Notes: generated from the letters alone by a model not told the origin. 64,000 bases of DNA from Streptomyces sp. DT2A-34 (GCF_030499515.1 NZ_JASTWJ010000001.1:5746001-5810000); one strand, 5' to 3'. Shown: positions 1 to 9,023, counted from the stretch's first letter. Translations and numbers: made by a program.

Positions 1-198
1 GAGCGGCATGTCGAGCTGGCGCAGGAGGGCCACCAGGCGGGCGCGTTCGATCTGGTCGGCGCGGTAGTAGCGGTAGCCGCTGACCTCGTCGACGTGCGCG
101 GGCGGCAGCAGCCCGAGGCGGTCGTACAGGCGCAGTGCCTTGGCCGACAGCCTGGCCCGCGCGGCGAACGCGCCGATGGTGAGCAGTTCGTCGTCCAC
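1..198 (-). CDS. MerR-family transcriptional regulator, N-terminal part
   Basis: Reading from a GTG at 198 toward the window edge gives 66 residues that fit the MerR DNA-binding domain: an opening helix-turn-helix ([20 protein letters not shown]) followed by the wing segment with GYRYYRADQ. The C-terminal effector domain lies outside the window, so the ligand cannot be judged. MerR proteins bind palindromic promoters as dimers and usually activate by untwisting the spacer. The nearest gene inside the window is the glutathione peroxidase gene, transcribed in the same direction and ending upstream at 282; joint control is possible but not shown. Confidence 0.8.
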   Translation of the reverse strand, partial: MDDELLTIGAFAARARLSAKALRLYDRLGLLPPAHVDEVSGYRYYRADQIERARLVALLRQLDMPL

Positions 199-281
199 GG
201 CCTCATCCTCCGTCACCGGGCGGCTCTGGCGCCCGGTGCGAAGGACGTTGCGCCCTGCCCCAGGGGCAAGGTCAACACCGG

Positions 282-785
282 CTAGGCGAGCGCCCCCTCC
301 ACCGCGGCCACGAGCTCCGCCGCCTCCGGCTCGGTCTGCGGCGAGAAGCGGGCGACGACCTTGCCGTCCCGGCCGATCAGGAACTTCTCGAAGTTCCAGC
401 GGATGTCCCCGCTGTGCCCCTCGGCGTCCGCGAAGCCGACCAGGCGGTCGTAGAGCGGGTGCCGGCCCTCACCGTTCACCTCGACCTTCTCGGTCATCGG
501 GAAGGTCACGCCGTACGTCGCCGAGCAGAACTCGGCGATCTCCTCGGCGCTGCCCGGCTCCTGGCCGAGGAACTGGTTGCAGGGCACGCCGAGCACGGTG
601 AAGCCGCGCTCCGCGTACTGCTCCTGGACCTTCTCCAGGCCCGTGTACTGCGGGGTCAGGCCGCACTTGGAGGCCACGTTCACGACGAGGACCGCCTTGC
701 CGGCGTACTGGGCGAGGTCGGCGGGGCCGCCGGTGAGGGTGTTGATGTCGACGTCGAGGGGGGATGCGTTGGTGTCAGCAGTCAT
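282..785 (-). CDS. Glutathione peroxidase family protein
   Basis: A 167-residue thioredoxin-fold peroxidase of normal family length. The peroxidatic cysteine is Cys41 in the motif [12 protein letters not shown], the partner Gln lies near residue 75 in FLGQEPGS, and the Trp-Asn pair is near 130 in RWNFEKF; these form the catalytic tetrad. There is no selenocysteine. Bacterial members of this type normally reduce organic hydroperoxides with thioredoxin rather than glutathione, and actinomycetes use mycothiol, so the family name should not be read as the reductant. No signal peptide is visible, so it is cytoplasmic. It lies 9 bp downstream of the ArsR-like regulator gene on the same strand. Confidence 0.93.
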   Translation of the reverse strand: MTADTNASPLDVDINTLTGGPADLAQYAGKAVLVVNVASKCGLTPQYTGLEKVQEQYAERGFTVLGVPCNQFLGQEPGSAEEIAEFCSATYGVTFPMTEKVEVNGEGRHPLYDRLVGFADAEGHSGDIRWNFEKFLIGRDGKVVARFSPQTEPEAAELVAAVEGALA

Positions 786-794
786 AAGCGGATG

Positions 795-1814
795 CTAGCT
801 CCGGTAGGTGCCGGGTCCGGGGGCAGGCCCGTCCGGGCCGTCGGACCCGCCAGGTCCGCCCGCCTTCACCAGTACCTCCCCGGCCGCCGTACGCGAATAC
901 AGCACCGACCGCCCCGCCCGCCGCCGCTCCACCAGCCCCGCGTCCAGCAGCACCCGCAGATGCCGCCCGACCGAGCCCAGCCCCTGCCCGGTCACGGCGA
1001 CCAACTGGGTCGTGCTCAGGGGGGAGTCGAGGAGGACGAGCACCGCGGCGCGCGTGGCCCCGAGCAGGGCGCCGAGGCTCGCGGGGACCGTCCGGGCGCC
1101 GGGGTCGGCGAGGGCGCCCGCGCACGGGTAGACGACGGCGTAACGGTCGGGCTCCTCCCAGGAGACCCAGCCGCCCTTCGGCGTGACCGGCACGAAGACG
1201 AGTTCGGCGCCGGAGATCTCCCGGGGCGGGTACTCGTGCAGGTTCACCTGGAGCCGGTTGCCGCCGAGCCAGCGTGTCCTCCCGGGCCGCAGCGAGTCCA
1301 GTACGGCCGCCCAGCCGCCCCGGCTCACCTGCGCGGTCCGCGCCACCACATCGGCCTCCAGGACGCGCCGACGCCGGTCCCAGTCCGGACGTACGGCCTC
1401 GGTCCAGACGTACTCAAGGAGCGCGGCGGCGCGTTCGGGCAGGTCGTCCCGGTCCAGTACGGCGGGGAGGGGGCCGGCGAGGGAGGCGGTGAGGTGGGCG
1501 CGGGCCTGGCCGGGGTCGGCCGCGCGCACCCGCGCCACGCCCTCCTCGAAGGGCTCGCGGTCCCTCGGCGTCGGGGTGAGGAAGTCGGCGATCCAGTCCT
1601 TGCCGAGCCCGGCGCGGACGAGGTGCGCGGTGACCGGGTCGGCGGCCAGGCGGGCCCGGTAGGCGGGACGGTGCGCGTCCAGCCAGGCACGCTCGCCGGG
1701 GTGGGTGGCGCTCCCCAGGTGCAGCAGCTTCAGCGCGGCGAAGGTCTCGGCGAGCGGGGAGAGGACGAAACGGCTGCCGGCGAGGGTGTCGGCGTTGATC
1801 TGCCACCAGCCCAT
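795..1814 (-). CDS. ArsR-like winged-helix regulator with N-terminal DUF5937 domain
   Basis: A 339-residue protein. The first roughly 240 residues (MGWWQINADTLAGSRFVLSP onward) match the actinobacterial DUF5937 sensor region. The last 90 residues form an ArsR-type winged helix, with recognition helix TTQLVAVTGQGLGSVGRHLR and wing VERRRAGRSVLYSRT. No CxC metal site is visible, so the ligand is probably organic. The gene is divergent from the MFS gene that begins at 1906, the usual layout for a repressor controlling an efflux pump, and lies just upstream of the peroxidase gene. Control of the pump is inferred from layout. Confidence 0.85.
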   Translation of the reverse strand: MGWWQINADTLAGSRFVLSPLAETFAALKLLHLGSATHPGERAWLDAHRPAYRARLAADPVTAHLVRAGLGKDWIADFLTPTPRDREPFEEGVARVRAADPGQARAHLTASLAGPLPAVLDRDDLPERAAALLEYVWTEAVRPDWDRRRRVLEADVVARTAQVSRGGWAAVLDSLRPGRTRWLGGNRLQVNLHEYPPREISGAELVFVPVTPKGGWVSWEEPDRYAVVYPCAGALADPGARTVPASLGALLGATRAAVLVLLDSPLSTTQLVAVTGQGLGSVGRHLRVLLDAGLVERRRAGRSVLYSRTAAGEVLVKAGGPGGSDGPDGPAPGPGTYRS

Positions 1815-1905
1815 GCCACCCAGCCCCCCGCCCCCGGTCCACGCCGACCTTTCGCTCCCGCGCGAAACAATAACGACCTGTCGCCGGCCCTCTCAGACTC
1901 CGCCC
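1815..1905. promoter_or_regulatory. Divergent regulator/pump promoter region
   Basis: The 91 bp between the two divergent starts must hold both promoters and probably the operator. The most AT-rich part, around 1863-1876, is the only stretch that differs clearly from coding composition. No clean palindrome was found by eye. Confidence 0.5.
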
Positions 1906-3114
1906 ATGCGCAGCTACCGACAGCTCTTCCGCACCCCGGAGTTCACGCCCCTCTTCCTCGCCTCCTCCGCCAACGTCCTGGCCCAGACGATCAGCGGCCT
2001 GGCCCTCAGCACGCTCGTGTTCCGGGCGACGGAGTCACCGCTGCTGTCGGCGGTGAGCATGTTCGGCCCGTCGCTGGCGCAGATGCTCGGGGCGACCTTC
2101 CTGCTGTCCGGTGCCGACCGGCTGCGCCCGCGCTCCGCGCTGACCGGCATCTCCCTCGCCTTCGCCGCCACCACGGCCGTCCTCGCGCTGCCCGCACTTC
2201 CCCTCTGGGCGCTCTTCGCCGTGATCCTCGGCCAGGGCCTGGTCGCGTCGCTGGGCGGGGGAGTGCGCTGGGGGCTGGTGAACGAGATCCTCTCCAAGGA
2301 CGGCTTCATGCTGGGGCGTTCGGTCTTCAACATGATGGCCGGGATCGCCCAGGTCGTCGGGTACGCGACGGGCGGTCTGCTGGTGGCGGTGCTGTCGCCG
2401 CGCCTGTCGCTGCTGCTGTCGGCGGCGCTGTACGTCGCGGCGGCCGCCGTCCTCCGGCTCGGCCTGACCTCGCGCCCGCCCCGCGCCCAGGGCCGCCCGT
2501 CGGTCGCGGCGACCTGGCGCAGCAACGCCCTGCTGTGGTCCTCCCGCCCGCGCCGCCACGTCTACCTCGCCCTGTGGATCCCCAACGGCCTCGTCGTCGG
2601 CTGCGAGTCCCTCTACGTCGCCTACGCCCCCGACGCCGCGGGTACGTTGTTCGCCTGCGCGGCGCTGGGGATGTTCGTCGGCGACGTGACGGTGGGCCGC
2701 CTGGTGCCGCCCCGGCTGCGCCCGCGCCTCGGCATTCCGCTGCTGGTGCTGCTGGCCGTGCCGTACCTGTTCTTCGCGCTGCGCCCGGCGGTGCCGTTGG
2801 CGGCCGTCGCCGTGGCCGTGGCCTCGATCGGCTTCGGCGCGAGTCTCGTCCAGCAGGAGCGCCTGATGGCCCTGACCCCCGACGAACTCAGCGGCCACGC
2901 CCTGGGGTTGCACGGCTCCGGCATGCTCACGATGCAGGGGGTGAGCGCGGCGCTCGCGGGCTCCGTGGCCCAACTGACCTCCCCGGCCACGGCGATGACG
3001 GTGATGGCCGTGGCGTCCCTCGCGGTGACCCTCTCGCTGACGGTGGCGAGCCTGCGGAACGCGGAGGAGGGCGGGCTCCGACAGGTGGCCAAAACCTCAC
3101 GAGGCGTGCGGTGA
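1906..3114 (+). CDS. MFS transporter
   Basis: A 402-residue integral membrane protein with about 12 hydrophobic segments spread over its length, typical of a drug/H+ antiporter-type major facilitator. The ATG at 1906 is preferred because MRSYRQLFRTPEFTPLFLAS is the usual family N-terminus. Longer forms would run through the intergenic region and into the divergent regulator gene. Its substrate is unknown; the neighbouring ArsR-like sensor suggests inducible efflux of a small organic compound. Confidence 0.88.
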   Translation: MRSYRQLFRTPEFTPLFLASSANVLAQTISGLALSTLVFRATESPLLSAVSMFGPSLAQMLGATFLLSGADRLRPRSALTGISLAFAATTAVLALPALPLWALFAVILGQGLVASLGGGVRWGLVNEILSKDGFMLGRSVFNMMAGIAQVVGYATGGLLVAVLSPRLSLLLSAALYVAAAAVLRLGLTSRPPRAQGRPSVAATWRSNALLWSSRPRRHVYLALWIPNGLVVGCESLYVAYAPDAAGTLFACAALGMFVGDVTVGRLVPPRLRPRLGIPLLVLLAVPYLFFALRPAVPLAAVAVAVASIGFGASLVQQERLMALTPDELSGHALGLHGSGMLTMQGVSAALAGSVAQLTSPATAMTVMAVASLAVTLSLTVASLRNAEEGGLRQVAKTSRGVR

Positions 3115-3219
3115 ATCTCGTCAACCCGTCCTCAACTATGGGGAGTTGGGCCTAGGTTGGTTGCTGTTTTGATCACGACACCCCCCACCCGCCCGCCCGC
3201 CCGACCGCAGGAGCCCACC

Positions 3220-4017
3220 GTGCCCGACCCCCATACCCGCATCGACACCTCGACACCGCACTCGGCCCGCTTCTGGAACTACTTCGTCGGCGGCAAGGAC
3301 AACTACGAGGTCGACCGGCGGATCGGGGACGAGATCAAGGAGATCTTCCCGGGCCTGGTCGACGTGGCCGTGTCGAGTCGCCGGTTCCTGGGCCGCGCCG
3401 TACGCCACCTGGCCGGCGAGGCGGACATACGGCAGTTCCTTGACGTCGGCACGGGCCTGCCGACCGCCGACAACACCCACCAGGTGGCCCAGCGCGTGGC
3501 CCCGGACGCCCGGATCGTGTACGTGGACAACGACCCCGTCGTGCTGGCACACGCGAGCGCCCTGCTCACAAGCAGCCCCGAGGGCAGGACGACCTTCCTG
3601 GACGCCGACCTGTACGCCCCCGAGGCCCTCCTGGACGCCGCCGCGGGCACCCTCGACCTCTCCCGCCCGGTCGCCCTGATGATCCTCAACACCCTCGGCC
3701 ACGTCCCCGACCACGACCAGGCCCGCGACCTGGTACGCCGCCTCCTGGCCGGCCTCCCCCCGGGCAGCCACCTGGTGGTCAGCGACAGTACGGCGACGAG
3801 CGAGGGCGTGATCGCCGCGTCGGAGGCGTACAACGCGAGCGGCGCGGTGCCGTACCACGTCCGCAGCATCGGCGAGATCGCCGGCTTCTTCGACGGCCTC
3901 GACCTGGTGGACCCGGGCATCGTCCAGGTACCCGAGTGGCGCCCCGACGTCCACGGCCCGGCGGACCTCGCGACGGCCGCGGTCGACGCGTACTGCGGGG
4001 TGGGCCGCAAGCTCTGA
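3220..4017 (+). CDS. SAM-dependent methyltransferase, DUF574 (Methyltransf_19) family
   Basis: About 265 residues. The opening HSARFWNYFVGGKDNYEVDR is the signature of this large actinomycete family. The SAM-binding motif I is FLDVGTGLPT, followed by YVDNDPVVLAHA for the ribose contacts. The GTG at 3220 has a GCAGGAG ribosome site about 7 bp upstream, which favours it over a TTG further up. Streptomyces genomes carry dozens of these genes, most without a known substrate. It stands alone, with no cofactor or regulatory gene adjacent. Confidence 0.9.
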   Translation: MPDPHTRIDTSTPHSARFWNYFVGGKDNYEVDRRIGDEIKEIFPGLVDVAVSSRRFLGRAVRHLAGEADIRQFLDVGTGLPTADNTHQVAQRVAPDARIVYVDNDPVVLAHASALLTSSPEGRTTFLDADLYAPEALLDAAAGTLDLSRPVALMILNTLGHVPDHDQARDLVRRLLAGLPPGSHLVVSDSTATSEGVIAASEAYNASGAVPYHVRSIGEIAGFFDGLDLVDPGIVQVPEWRPDVHGPADLATAAVDAYCGVGRKL

Positions 4018-4056
4018 GGCCCGGAGCGATCAGCGGCGGCGCGGGGGCGCCGTACC

Positions 4057-4096
4057 GCTCACCGCCCCCGCTCCACGCTCACCGCCCCCGCTCCAC
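4057..4096. repeat. Tandem 20-bp duplication
   Basis: The 20-bp unit starting GCTCACCGCC occurs twice head to tail (4057-4076 and 4077-4096). The second copy carries the stop codon and last codons of the adjacent minus-strand gene. It looks like a local slippage duplication. Confidence 0.85.
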
Positions 4097-4510
4097 GTAC
4101 TCCTTGAACTGCTCTAGATCGCTGCGGACGAGCCGCTCGATGGCGTTGGCCTGGGCGAACCCCTTCGGCCCGCCGAAGGTCTCCCTGACGGTGCCGGGGT
4201 CGTACTCGAGCCGTGCCTGCACACGGGTGCGGTCCCGGTCGATCGGCAGCAGCGAGAAGGACCCCGCCAGGTCGGGAGCGCCCGTGGTACGCCACTCCAG
4301 CACACGCTCACCCGCCCGATCGGACACCTCGGCATCGAACTCCCGGGTCCCGCCCCCGGCCTCCACGTCCAGGTGCGCCCGGCCTCCGGCCTCCGAACGG
4401 GCGTCGCGTACTCCCGCCAGGAAGCGCGGATAGTCGTCGACCCGGTGAAGGCTCTCCCAAGCCGTGTCGATCGGAACTCCCACATCGACGTGTTCTTCGA
4501 GGGTGCTCAT
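4079..4510 (-). CDS. SRPBCC (START-like) family protein
   Basis: A 143-residue protein with the helix-grip fold pattern of polyketide cyclase/dehydrase-type ligand-binding proteins: MSTLEEHVDVGVPIDTAWESL and FPRFLAGV-like opening, a central run of beta strands, and a long C-terminal helix ending FKEYVERGR. The ATG at 4510 has GGAGG 8 bp upstream. Such stand-alone proteins bind hydrophobic ligands; no substrate can be assigned. It is convergent with the methyltransferase gene. Confidence 0.85.
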   Translation of the reverse strand: MSTLEEHVDVGVPIDTAWESLHRVDDYPRFLAGVRDARSEAGGRAHLDVEAGGGTREFDAEVSDRAGERVLEWRTTGAPDLAGSFSLLPIDRDRTRVQARLEYDPGTVRETFGGPKGFAQANAIERLVRSDLEQFKEYVERGR

Positions 4511-4659
4511 GGCCCACCTCCACGTCCGGCTCACAAACCATTGCCTGCTGCTTCCAGTGTGCGCCCGGTGCGCTGCCGGGCGGCCCGGCCCTCCGGCGCC
4601 CGTCCCACCATCGCCGCAGCTCGGCGCACCCTGACGCCAGGCACGTCGTTAGGGTCGTC

Positions 4660-4905
4660 ATGAAGATCATCGCTACCGCCGCGCTAGCCGCCGCGACCCT
4701 CATCCTGACCACCGCCGTCCCAGCCTCGGCGGACGGAGACCACGGAAATCGCCAGGTCAACCAGACCAAGGTCAACGAGAAGAGCTCGCCCGGCACCGCG
4801 GCCGCACCCGAGACCAACATCCCCATGAGGATCAACGTCGACGAGAGTGCGGAGCCCGACTTCCAGCAGGGAATCCTTCCGCGCATCGTGGGCCAGCTGC
4901 TCTAG
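4660..4905 (+). CDS. Small secreted protein
   Basis: 81 residues. A clear Sec signal peptide (two charged residues, a hydrophobic core, then VPASA before the likely cleavage site at about residue 24) leaves a mature part of about 57 residues. That part is polar, without cysteines, and ends in a short hydrophobic stretch (GILPRIVGQLL). No family was recognised. It is one of two tiny exported proteins in this stretch. Confidence 0.7.
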   Translation: MKIIATAALAAATLILTTAVPASADGDHGNRQVNQTKVNEKSSPGTAAAPETNIPMRINVDESAEPDFQQGILPRIVGQLL

Positions 4906-5062
4906 CGGTACCGAGGGACGGGGAGCCGGGCGCCGGGTAAAGGCGGAGACCGTAGCGTCCCCGCCGCCGGCGGCCGCTCCCCGTCCCGCCAAGGCGACAT
5001 CTGTGCCAAAGATGCAAAAATCGATACGCACCTCTGTGGGCTGGGCGCGGAGAGGGACGCCG

Positions 5063-5950
5063 ATGGATCTGGACACCGTCGCCGACGAGCTGTACGGCCT
5101 GCGGCCGGAGGAATTCGTCGCCGCCCGCGCCACGCACGCGGCCGCGGCCCGCACAGCCGGCGACCGCGCCCTCGCGGACCGGATCACCAAGCTGCGGCGC
5201 CCGAGCCTGTCGGCCTGGGCCAGCAACCTCCTCGTCCGCGAACACCGCAGCGAGGTCGAACCCCTGCTCCGCCTCGGAGAGGGGCTGCGACAGGCACATC
5301 GCGACCTGGACGGCGCCCGACTGCGCGAGCTCAGCCGCCGGCAACGAACCCTGATCAGCGCGCTGTCCCGCCAAGCCGGACAACTGGCCGCGCAGGCGGG
5401 CCACCCGATCAGCGAAGCCGCCCGACACGAGGTCGAAGACACCCTGCGCGCCGCCCTCGCCCAGCCCGAGGCCGCCCAGGAGTGGGCGAGCGGCAGGCTC
5501 ACCAAGCCCTTCAGCGCCACCGCCGACTTCCCCGCCTTCAACGAGAACGCCGCCCGCCGCCGCGCCCCCGCCACACCCCCACCGACCGAACCCCCGGCCC
5601 CCGAGCCCTCTCCGCCGCCTCGTCGTGACCGCAAGACCGACGCCGACCGTCGCAGACGTCTCGCCCAGGCCCGCAAGGACGCCGACGAGACGGTGCGGGA
5701 ACTACGGGCGCGGGAGGACGAGGCGGCGAGCGCGACCCGTGAGGCCGACGCGGCCAGGAAGCACCTGGATGAGGTGGAGCGGCGCATCAGTGAACTGGCC
5801 GCCGAACTGCAACGCGCCAAGGACGAGCAACGACAGACGCGCTCTGCCGAGCAGGCGGCACGCGACCAGGTGCGTATGGCCGAACGCCAGGTCCGTGAGG
5901 CCCGTCGCCGGGCAGCGGCCGCTGCCGCGGACGTCGAGCGCCTCACCTGA
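5063..5950 (+). CDS. Coiled-coil protein of unknown function
   Basis: About 295 residues. The N-terminal 160 residues are a helical domain (MDLDTVADELYGLRPEEFVA, then RRPSLSAWASNLLVR). A Pro-rich linker near residues 165-190 follows, and the last 105 residues are a continuous Ala/Arg/Glu-rich coiled coil. The ATG at 5063 is chosen for its GGAGAGGG ribosome site. No transmembrane segment or signal peptide is visible. Proteins of this design are widespread in Streptomyces, but I know of no tested function. Confidence 0.78.
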   Translation: MDLDTVADELYGLRPEEFVAARATHAAAARTAGDRALADRITKLRRPSLSAWASNLLVREHRSEVEPLLRLGEGLRQAHRDLDGARLRELSRRQRTLISALSRQAGQLAAQAGHPISEAARHEVEDTLRAALAQPEAAQEWASGRLTKPFSATADFPAFNENAARRRAPATPPPTEPPAPEPSPPPRRDRKTDADRRRRLAQARKDADETVRELRAREDEAASATREADAARKHLDEVERRISELAAELQRAKDEQRQTRSAEQAARDQVRMAERQVREARRRAAAAAADVERLT

Positions 5951-6050
5951 CCACCGAGCGACTGAATCCGCAGGCTGGGCAGCGTGTCTGGCAGGCGGCG
6001 CGGCCGGCTTGGAGCAGGGTGGTCGGTACTGCCGCCGTCGAGGAGGAATC

Positions 6051-6191
6051 GTGAAGCGTCGTCTCGTCGCAGCCCTGGCCGTTGCCGTCGCCGCGCTGAT
6101 GCTGTCCGCCGTACCGGCCGCGGCCCAGGGCAGCCCTGGGGAGATGGGCCGGGACGACTGGAACATCTTCCTCACCAACGTCCTCGTGTAG
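6051..6191 (+). CDS. Very small secreted peptide precursor
   Basis: Only 46 residues, starting at a GTG with a strong AGGAGG site at 6040-6045. A signal peptide (KRRLVAALAVAVAALMLSAV then PAAA) takes up the first 26 or so, leaving a mature peptide of about 20 residues that ends DDWNIFLTNVLV. It is too short for family assignment. The strong ribosome site and well-formed signal sequence are the reasons for calling it a gene. Confidence 0.6.
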   Translation: MKRRLVAALAVAVAALMLSAVPAAAQGSPGEMGRDDWNIFLTNVLV

Positions 6192-6198
6192 GCAAGGC

Positions 6199-6669
6199 CT
6201 AGGAACGCCACCGCCTCGCCGTGGCAACGGCGGTCCCGACCCCCGCGATCGCCAGCCCGATCCCGCCGAAGATCAGCGGCAGCAGCCACAGCGAGGCGAA
6301 CCCGTTGATCCGCGCGTCCTCGGGGGAGTCGGCGCGGTAGAGCACCTCGACCCGCTCACCCTCGTCGTACGACGGCGGATTGGAACCCGTCGAGCTCCGG
6401 AACGTCCGCGACGTGCCGTCCGCCGACGTGAACTCGACGACCGGGTACGCCACGGGCTCGTCGTTCTGCCTCTTCTTGCGGGACGTGCCGCTGTCGTCCT
6501 TCCGCCACTCCAGCGCGACCACCGTGCCCCGGGCACGCTCCGCATCCACCAGGAACGACACCGACATCCCCGCCAGGACCAACCCGACGACCAGGAACAC
6601 CGCCCCGAACGCGATCGCCCCGAACGCGAACCACCGACGGGCACCCCACCCACGCACCTGAACCTGCAC
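6199..6669 (-). CDS. DUF3592 membrane protein
   Basis: About 156 residues. One transmembrane segment near the N-terminus (FAFGAIAFGAVFLVVGLVLA) and one near the C-terminus (LWLLPLIFGGIGLAIAGVGT) bracket an extracytoplasmic beta-rich domain containing YPVVEFTSADG and GERVEVLY, the DUF3592 pattern. A GTG at 6669 with GAGAGGGA upstream is taken as the start; the region upstream of it is low-complexity. Function unknown. Confidence 0.8.
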   Translation of the reverse strand: MQVQVRGWGARRWFAFGAIAFGAVFLVVGLVLAGMSVSFLVDAERARGTVVALEWRKDDSGTSRKKRQNDEPVAYPVVEFTSADGTSRTFRSSTGSNPPSYDEGERVEVLYRADSPEDARINGFASLWLLPLIFGGIGLAIAGVGTAVATARRWRS

Positions 6670-6748
6670 GACGTCCCTCTCACTCGTCCGGAGTGAGAGG
6701 GACGGTATCCCAGGCACCCGAAGCAACCTCGGCCCGAGGGTCCGGGGG

Positions 6749-6788
6749 CCCGACGGCCCGACGGTCCGACGGCCCGACGGTCCGGCGG
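6749..6788. repeat. 8-bp tandem repeat (five units)
   Basis: Five units of the form (C/T)CCGACGG lie head to tail just upstream of the DUF3592 gene. They look like a slippage-prone microsatellite and have no visible coding role. Confidence 0.75.
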
Positions 6789-6865
6789 GGCTTACCCGGG
6801 TCTGACCCCGCAGTTCAGCTCCTGGTCCGACGCCCCGCAGGGACGGTGCAGGCATCGTCGTCGGC

Positions 6866-7740
6866 ATGAGGAACCCGACGACACCCATGGCCACCCCGTT
6901 CACGACGACCGGTGTCCGACTGCGTGGCGCGCTGCCTGTGGAGCGGTGGGAGGCCACCGGCTTCCCCGGACGTCGGGTGGGCGGCATCGCCATGGTGCTC
7001 GGCCCGCTCCTGATGCTGACCGGCGCGTTGTTGCGGGCCCGCTTCCCCTTCTTCTTCCCCGATCAACTCGCCGCGTACGAGCGGTACCCCACCCTGATGG
7101 CCACCGCATACGGCCTCTTTGCCGCAGGCAGCCCGCTGCTGTGGCCGCTGTGGCGGTGCTGGCCGCACGGATCGGGGCGCGGAGTGCCGGCTGGGGGCTG
7201 TGGGGCGGAGTGCTGGTGATGTTCGGGCTGTTCGCCCGCGCCTTCCACGCGGGTGGACCATCTGGCCTTCCAGCAGGTGCGTTCCCAAGGCGTCGGGCCC
7301 GCCACCGGAACGGTCTCGGCCGGTTACGGCGCCTTCCACGTCTTCGCCACGCTGAACCTCGCCGTTGTCGCCGGGTGTGGGTTGTCCTTGCCCTCGGCGC
7401 CTGGCGCACCCGGGTGCTCGGTCCGGTCCGCGCCGCCGCACTCGGCCTCACCGCGGCACTGCCGCTCGGAGTACTCAAGGGGGCTACCCCGCTGTCGCTG
7501 GTGGCCCTGGCCGGACTGTGCGCCGCACTAGTGCCGTCGGGCCTGGCGCTGCTGTGCGACGCACCCCGCCCCAGCCGGGCGGTGGTGCTGCGCTGGGTGC
7601 CGCTGACACTGGTGACGCTCGGACTGATGAGCTGCTCGCTCAATGCCGAGACGCGAGATTTCGTCCCGCCGGGCGAAGCTCCGGGCGTCGCGGGCCGGGC
7701 AGCGATGCCGACCGCAGGCTGGAGGCGGTGCCTGGGGCGG
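6866..7740 (+). pseudogene. Decayed multispanning membrane protein gene
   Basis: Hydrophobic coding sequence continues across about 870 bp but moves between two frames at least three times: MRNPTTPMATPFTTTG to AAGSPLLWP in one frame, RSAGWGLWGGVLVMFGLFAR in the next, DHLAFQQVRSQGVGP to [11 protein letters not shown] back in the first, then [14 protein letters not shown] in the second. The pieces read in order as one protein with about six membrane spans. Three frame changes near 7140, 7253 and 7375 argue for a pseudogene rather than one sequencing error. A terminator at 7743 closes the unit. Confidence 0.7.
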
Positions 7741-7742
7741 GA

Positions 7743-7778
7743 CGGGCGGTTCGGTCTCGTAAGAGGCCGAACCGCCCG
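7743..7778 (+). terminator. Intrinsic terminator-like hairpin
   Basis: A 12-bp perfect stem (CGGGCGGTTCGG with CCGAACCGCCCG) with a 12-nt loop, located between the decayed membrane gene and rpoA. It insulates rpoA from upstream transcription. Confidence 0.75.
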
Positions 7779-7838
7779 TACCCTTCTTGGTATCCACGGC
7801 GTCACATAGCGGGCGCCAAACACTGGAGGCAATACCTC

Positions 7839-8861
7839 GTGCTGATTGCTCAGCGTCCGTCACTGACCGAAGAGGTCGTCGACGAGTTCCGCTCCCGATT
7901 CGTGATCGAGCCGTTGGAGCCGGGCTTCGGTTACACCCTCGGCAACTCCCTGCGCCGTACGCTCCTGTCCTCGATCCCGGGTGCGGCGGTCACGTCCATC
8001 CGTATCGACGGTGTCCTGCACGAGTTCACCACCGTGCCGGGCGTCAAGGACGACGTCACCGACCTGATCCTCAACATCAAGCAGCTGGTCGTGTCGTCCG
8101 AGCACGACGAGCCCGTTGTGATGTACCTGCGCAAGCAGGGCCCGGGTCTGGTCACCGCCGCCGACATCGCGCCGCCGGCCGGTGTGGAGGTGCACAACCC
8201 CGACCTCGTCCTCGCCACGCTCAACGGCAAGGGCAAGCTGGAGATGGAGCTGACGGTCGAGCGTGGCCGTGGTTACGTCTCCGCCGTGCAGAACAAGCAG
8301 CTGGGCCAGGAGATCGGTCGTATCCCGGTTGACTCGATCTACTCGCCGGTGCTGAAGGTCACGTACAAGGTCGAGGCGACGCGTGTCGAGCAGCGTACCG
8401 ACTTCGACAAGCTGATCGTCGATGTCGAGACCAAGCAGGCGATGCGTCCGCGTGACGCCATGGCGTCGGCCGGTAAGACGCTGGTCGAGCTGTTCGGTCT
8501 CGCCCGTGAGCTCAACATCGACGCCGAGGGCATCGACATGGGCCCGTCCCCCACGGACGCCGCCCTCGCCGCCGACCTCGCGCTGCCGATCGAGGAGTTG
8601 GAGCTCACGGTCCGTTCGTACAACTGCCTCAAGCGTGAGGGCGTCCACTCCGTGGGTGAACTCCTGGCGCGCTCCGAGGCCGACCTGCTCGACATCCGCA
8701 ACTTCGGTGCGAAGTCGATCGACGAGGTCAAGGCGAAGCTGGCCGGCCTGGGCCTGGGCCTGAAGGACAGCCCGCCCGGATTCGACCCGACCGCCGCCGC
8801 CGACGCCTTTGGCGCCGACGACAACGCGGACGCGGGTTTCGTGGAGACCGAGCAGTACTGA
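7839..8861 (+). CDS. rpoA: DNA-directed RNA polymerase alpha subunit, copy outside the ribosomal operon
   Basis: A full-length 340-residue alpha subunit. The N-terminal dimerisation domain has [20 protein letters not shown] and [15 protein letters not shown]. The C-terminal domain has [20 protein letters not shown] and [19 protein letters not shown], which contact promoter UP elements and activators. The start is GTG with a strong GGAGG site. All of it agrees closely with the streptomycete housekeeping protein from memory. In Streptomyces rpoA normally lies in the rpsM-rpsK-rpsD-rpoA-rplQ operon, but here the upstream gene is a decayed membrane protein and no rplQ follows. It is therefore probably a second copy, able to assemble into polymerase if expressed. 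Confidence 0.93.
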   Translation: MLIAQRPSLTEEVVDEFRSRFVIEPLEPGFGYTLGNSLRRTLLSSIPGAAVTSIRIDGVLHEFTTVPGVKDDVTDLILNIKQLVVSSEHDEPVVMYLRKQGPGLVTAADIAPPAGVEVHNPDLVLATLNGKGKLEMELTVERGRGYVSAVQNKQLGQEIGRIPVDSIYSPVLKVTYKVEATRVEQRTDFDKLIVDVETKQAMRPRDAMASAGKTLVELFGLARELNIDAEGIDMGPSPTDAALAADLALPIEELELTVRSYNCLKREGVHSVGELLARSEADLLDIRNFGAKSIDEVKAKLAGLGLGLKDSPPGFDPTAAADAFGADDNADAGFVETEQY

Positions 8862-8880
8862 ACGCTGCGCCGGATTGCGG

Positions 8881-8938
8881 GGGAGCCGGGACGGCAGAGC
8901 GGCCGGCCGGGAGCACCGGCCGGCCGCGCCCGGCTCCC
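8881..8938 (+). terminator. Strong terminator downstream of rpoA
   Basis: A nested perfect hairpin: an inner 12-bp stem (8899-8910 with 8916-8927, loop GAGCA) inside an outer GGGAGCCGGG/CCCGGCTCCC pairing. It ends the rpoA transcript 20 bp after the stop codon, so rpoA is monocistronic. Confidence 0.85.
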
Positions 8939-8955
8939 CGCGCGCTCACGAAACA

Positions 8956-8983
8956 GCCCCCTCGGAGATCACTCCGAGGGGGC
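8956..8983. terminator. Hairpin shared with the att3 region
   Basis: A 12-bp stem (GCCCCCTCGGAG with CTCCGAGGGGGC) with loop ATCA, between rpoA and the convergent His-rich gene. The same hairpin with the same flanking bases occurs at 21069-21096. It probably serves as a bidirectional terminator here. Confidence 0.75.
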
Positions 8984-9023
8984 AGATGTCTCTCCAAGCT
9001 CCCGGCGCCGAGGCCCGTGTGAG

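Noticed and set aside
414..3155. A 913-codon open frame on the + strand across the peroxidase, regulator and MFS genes
   Set aside because: It is antisense or out of frame to three well-supported genes; its residues are Arg/Pro/Gly-rich with no domain, a normal shadow in GC-rich DNA.
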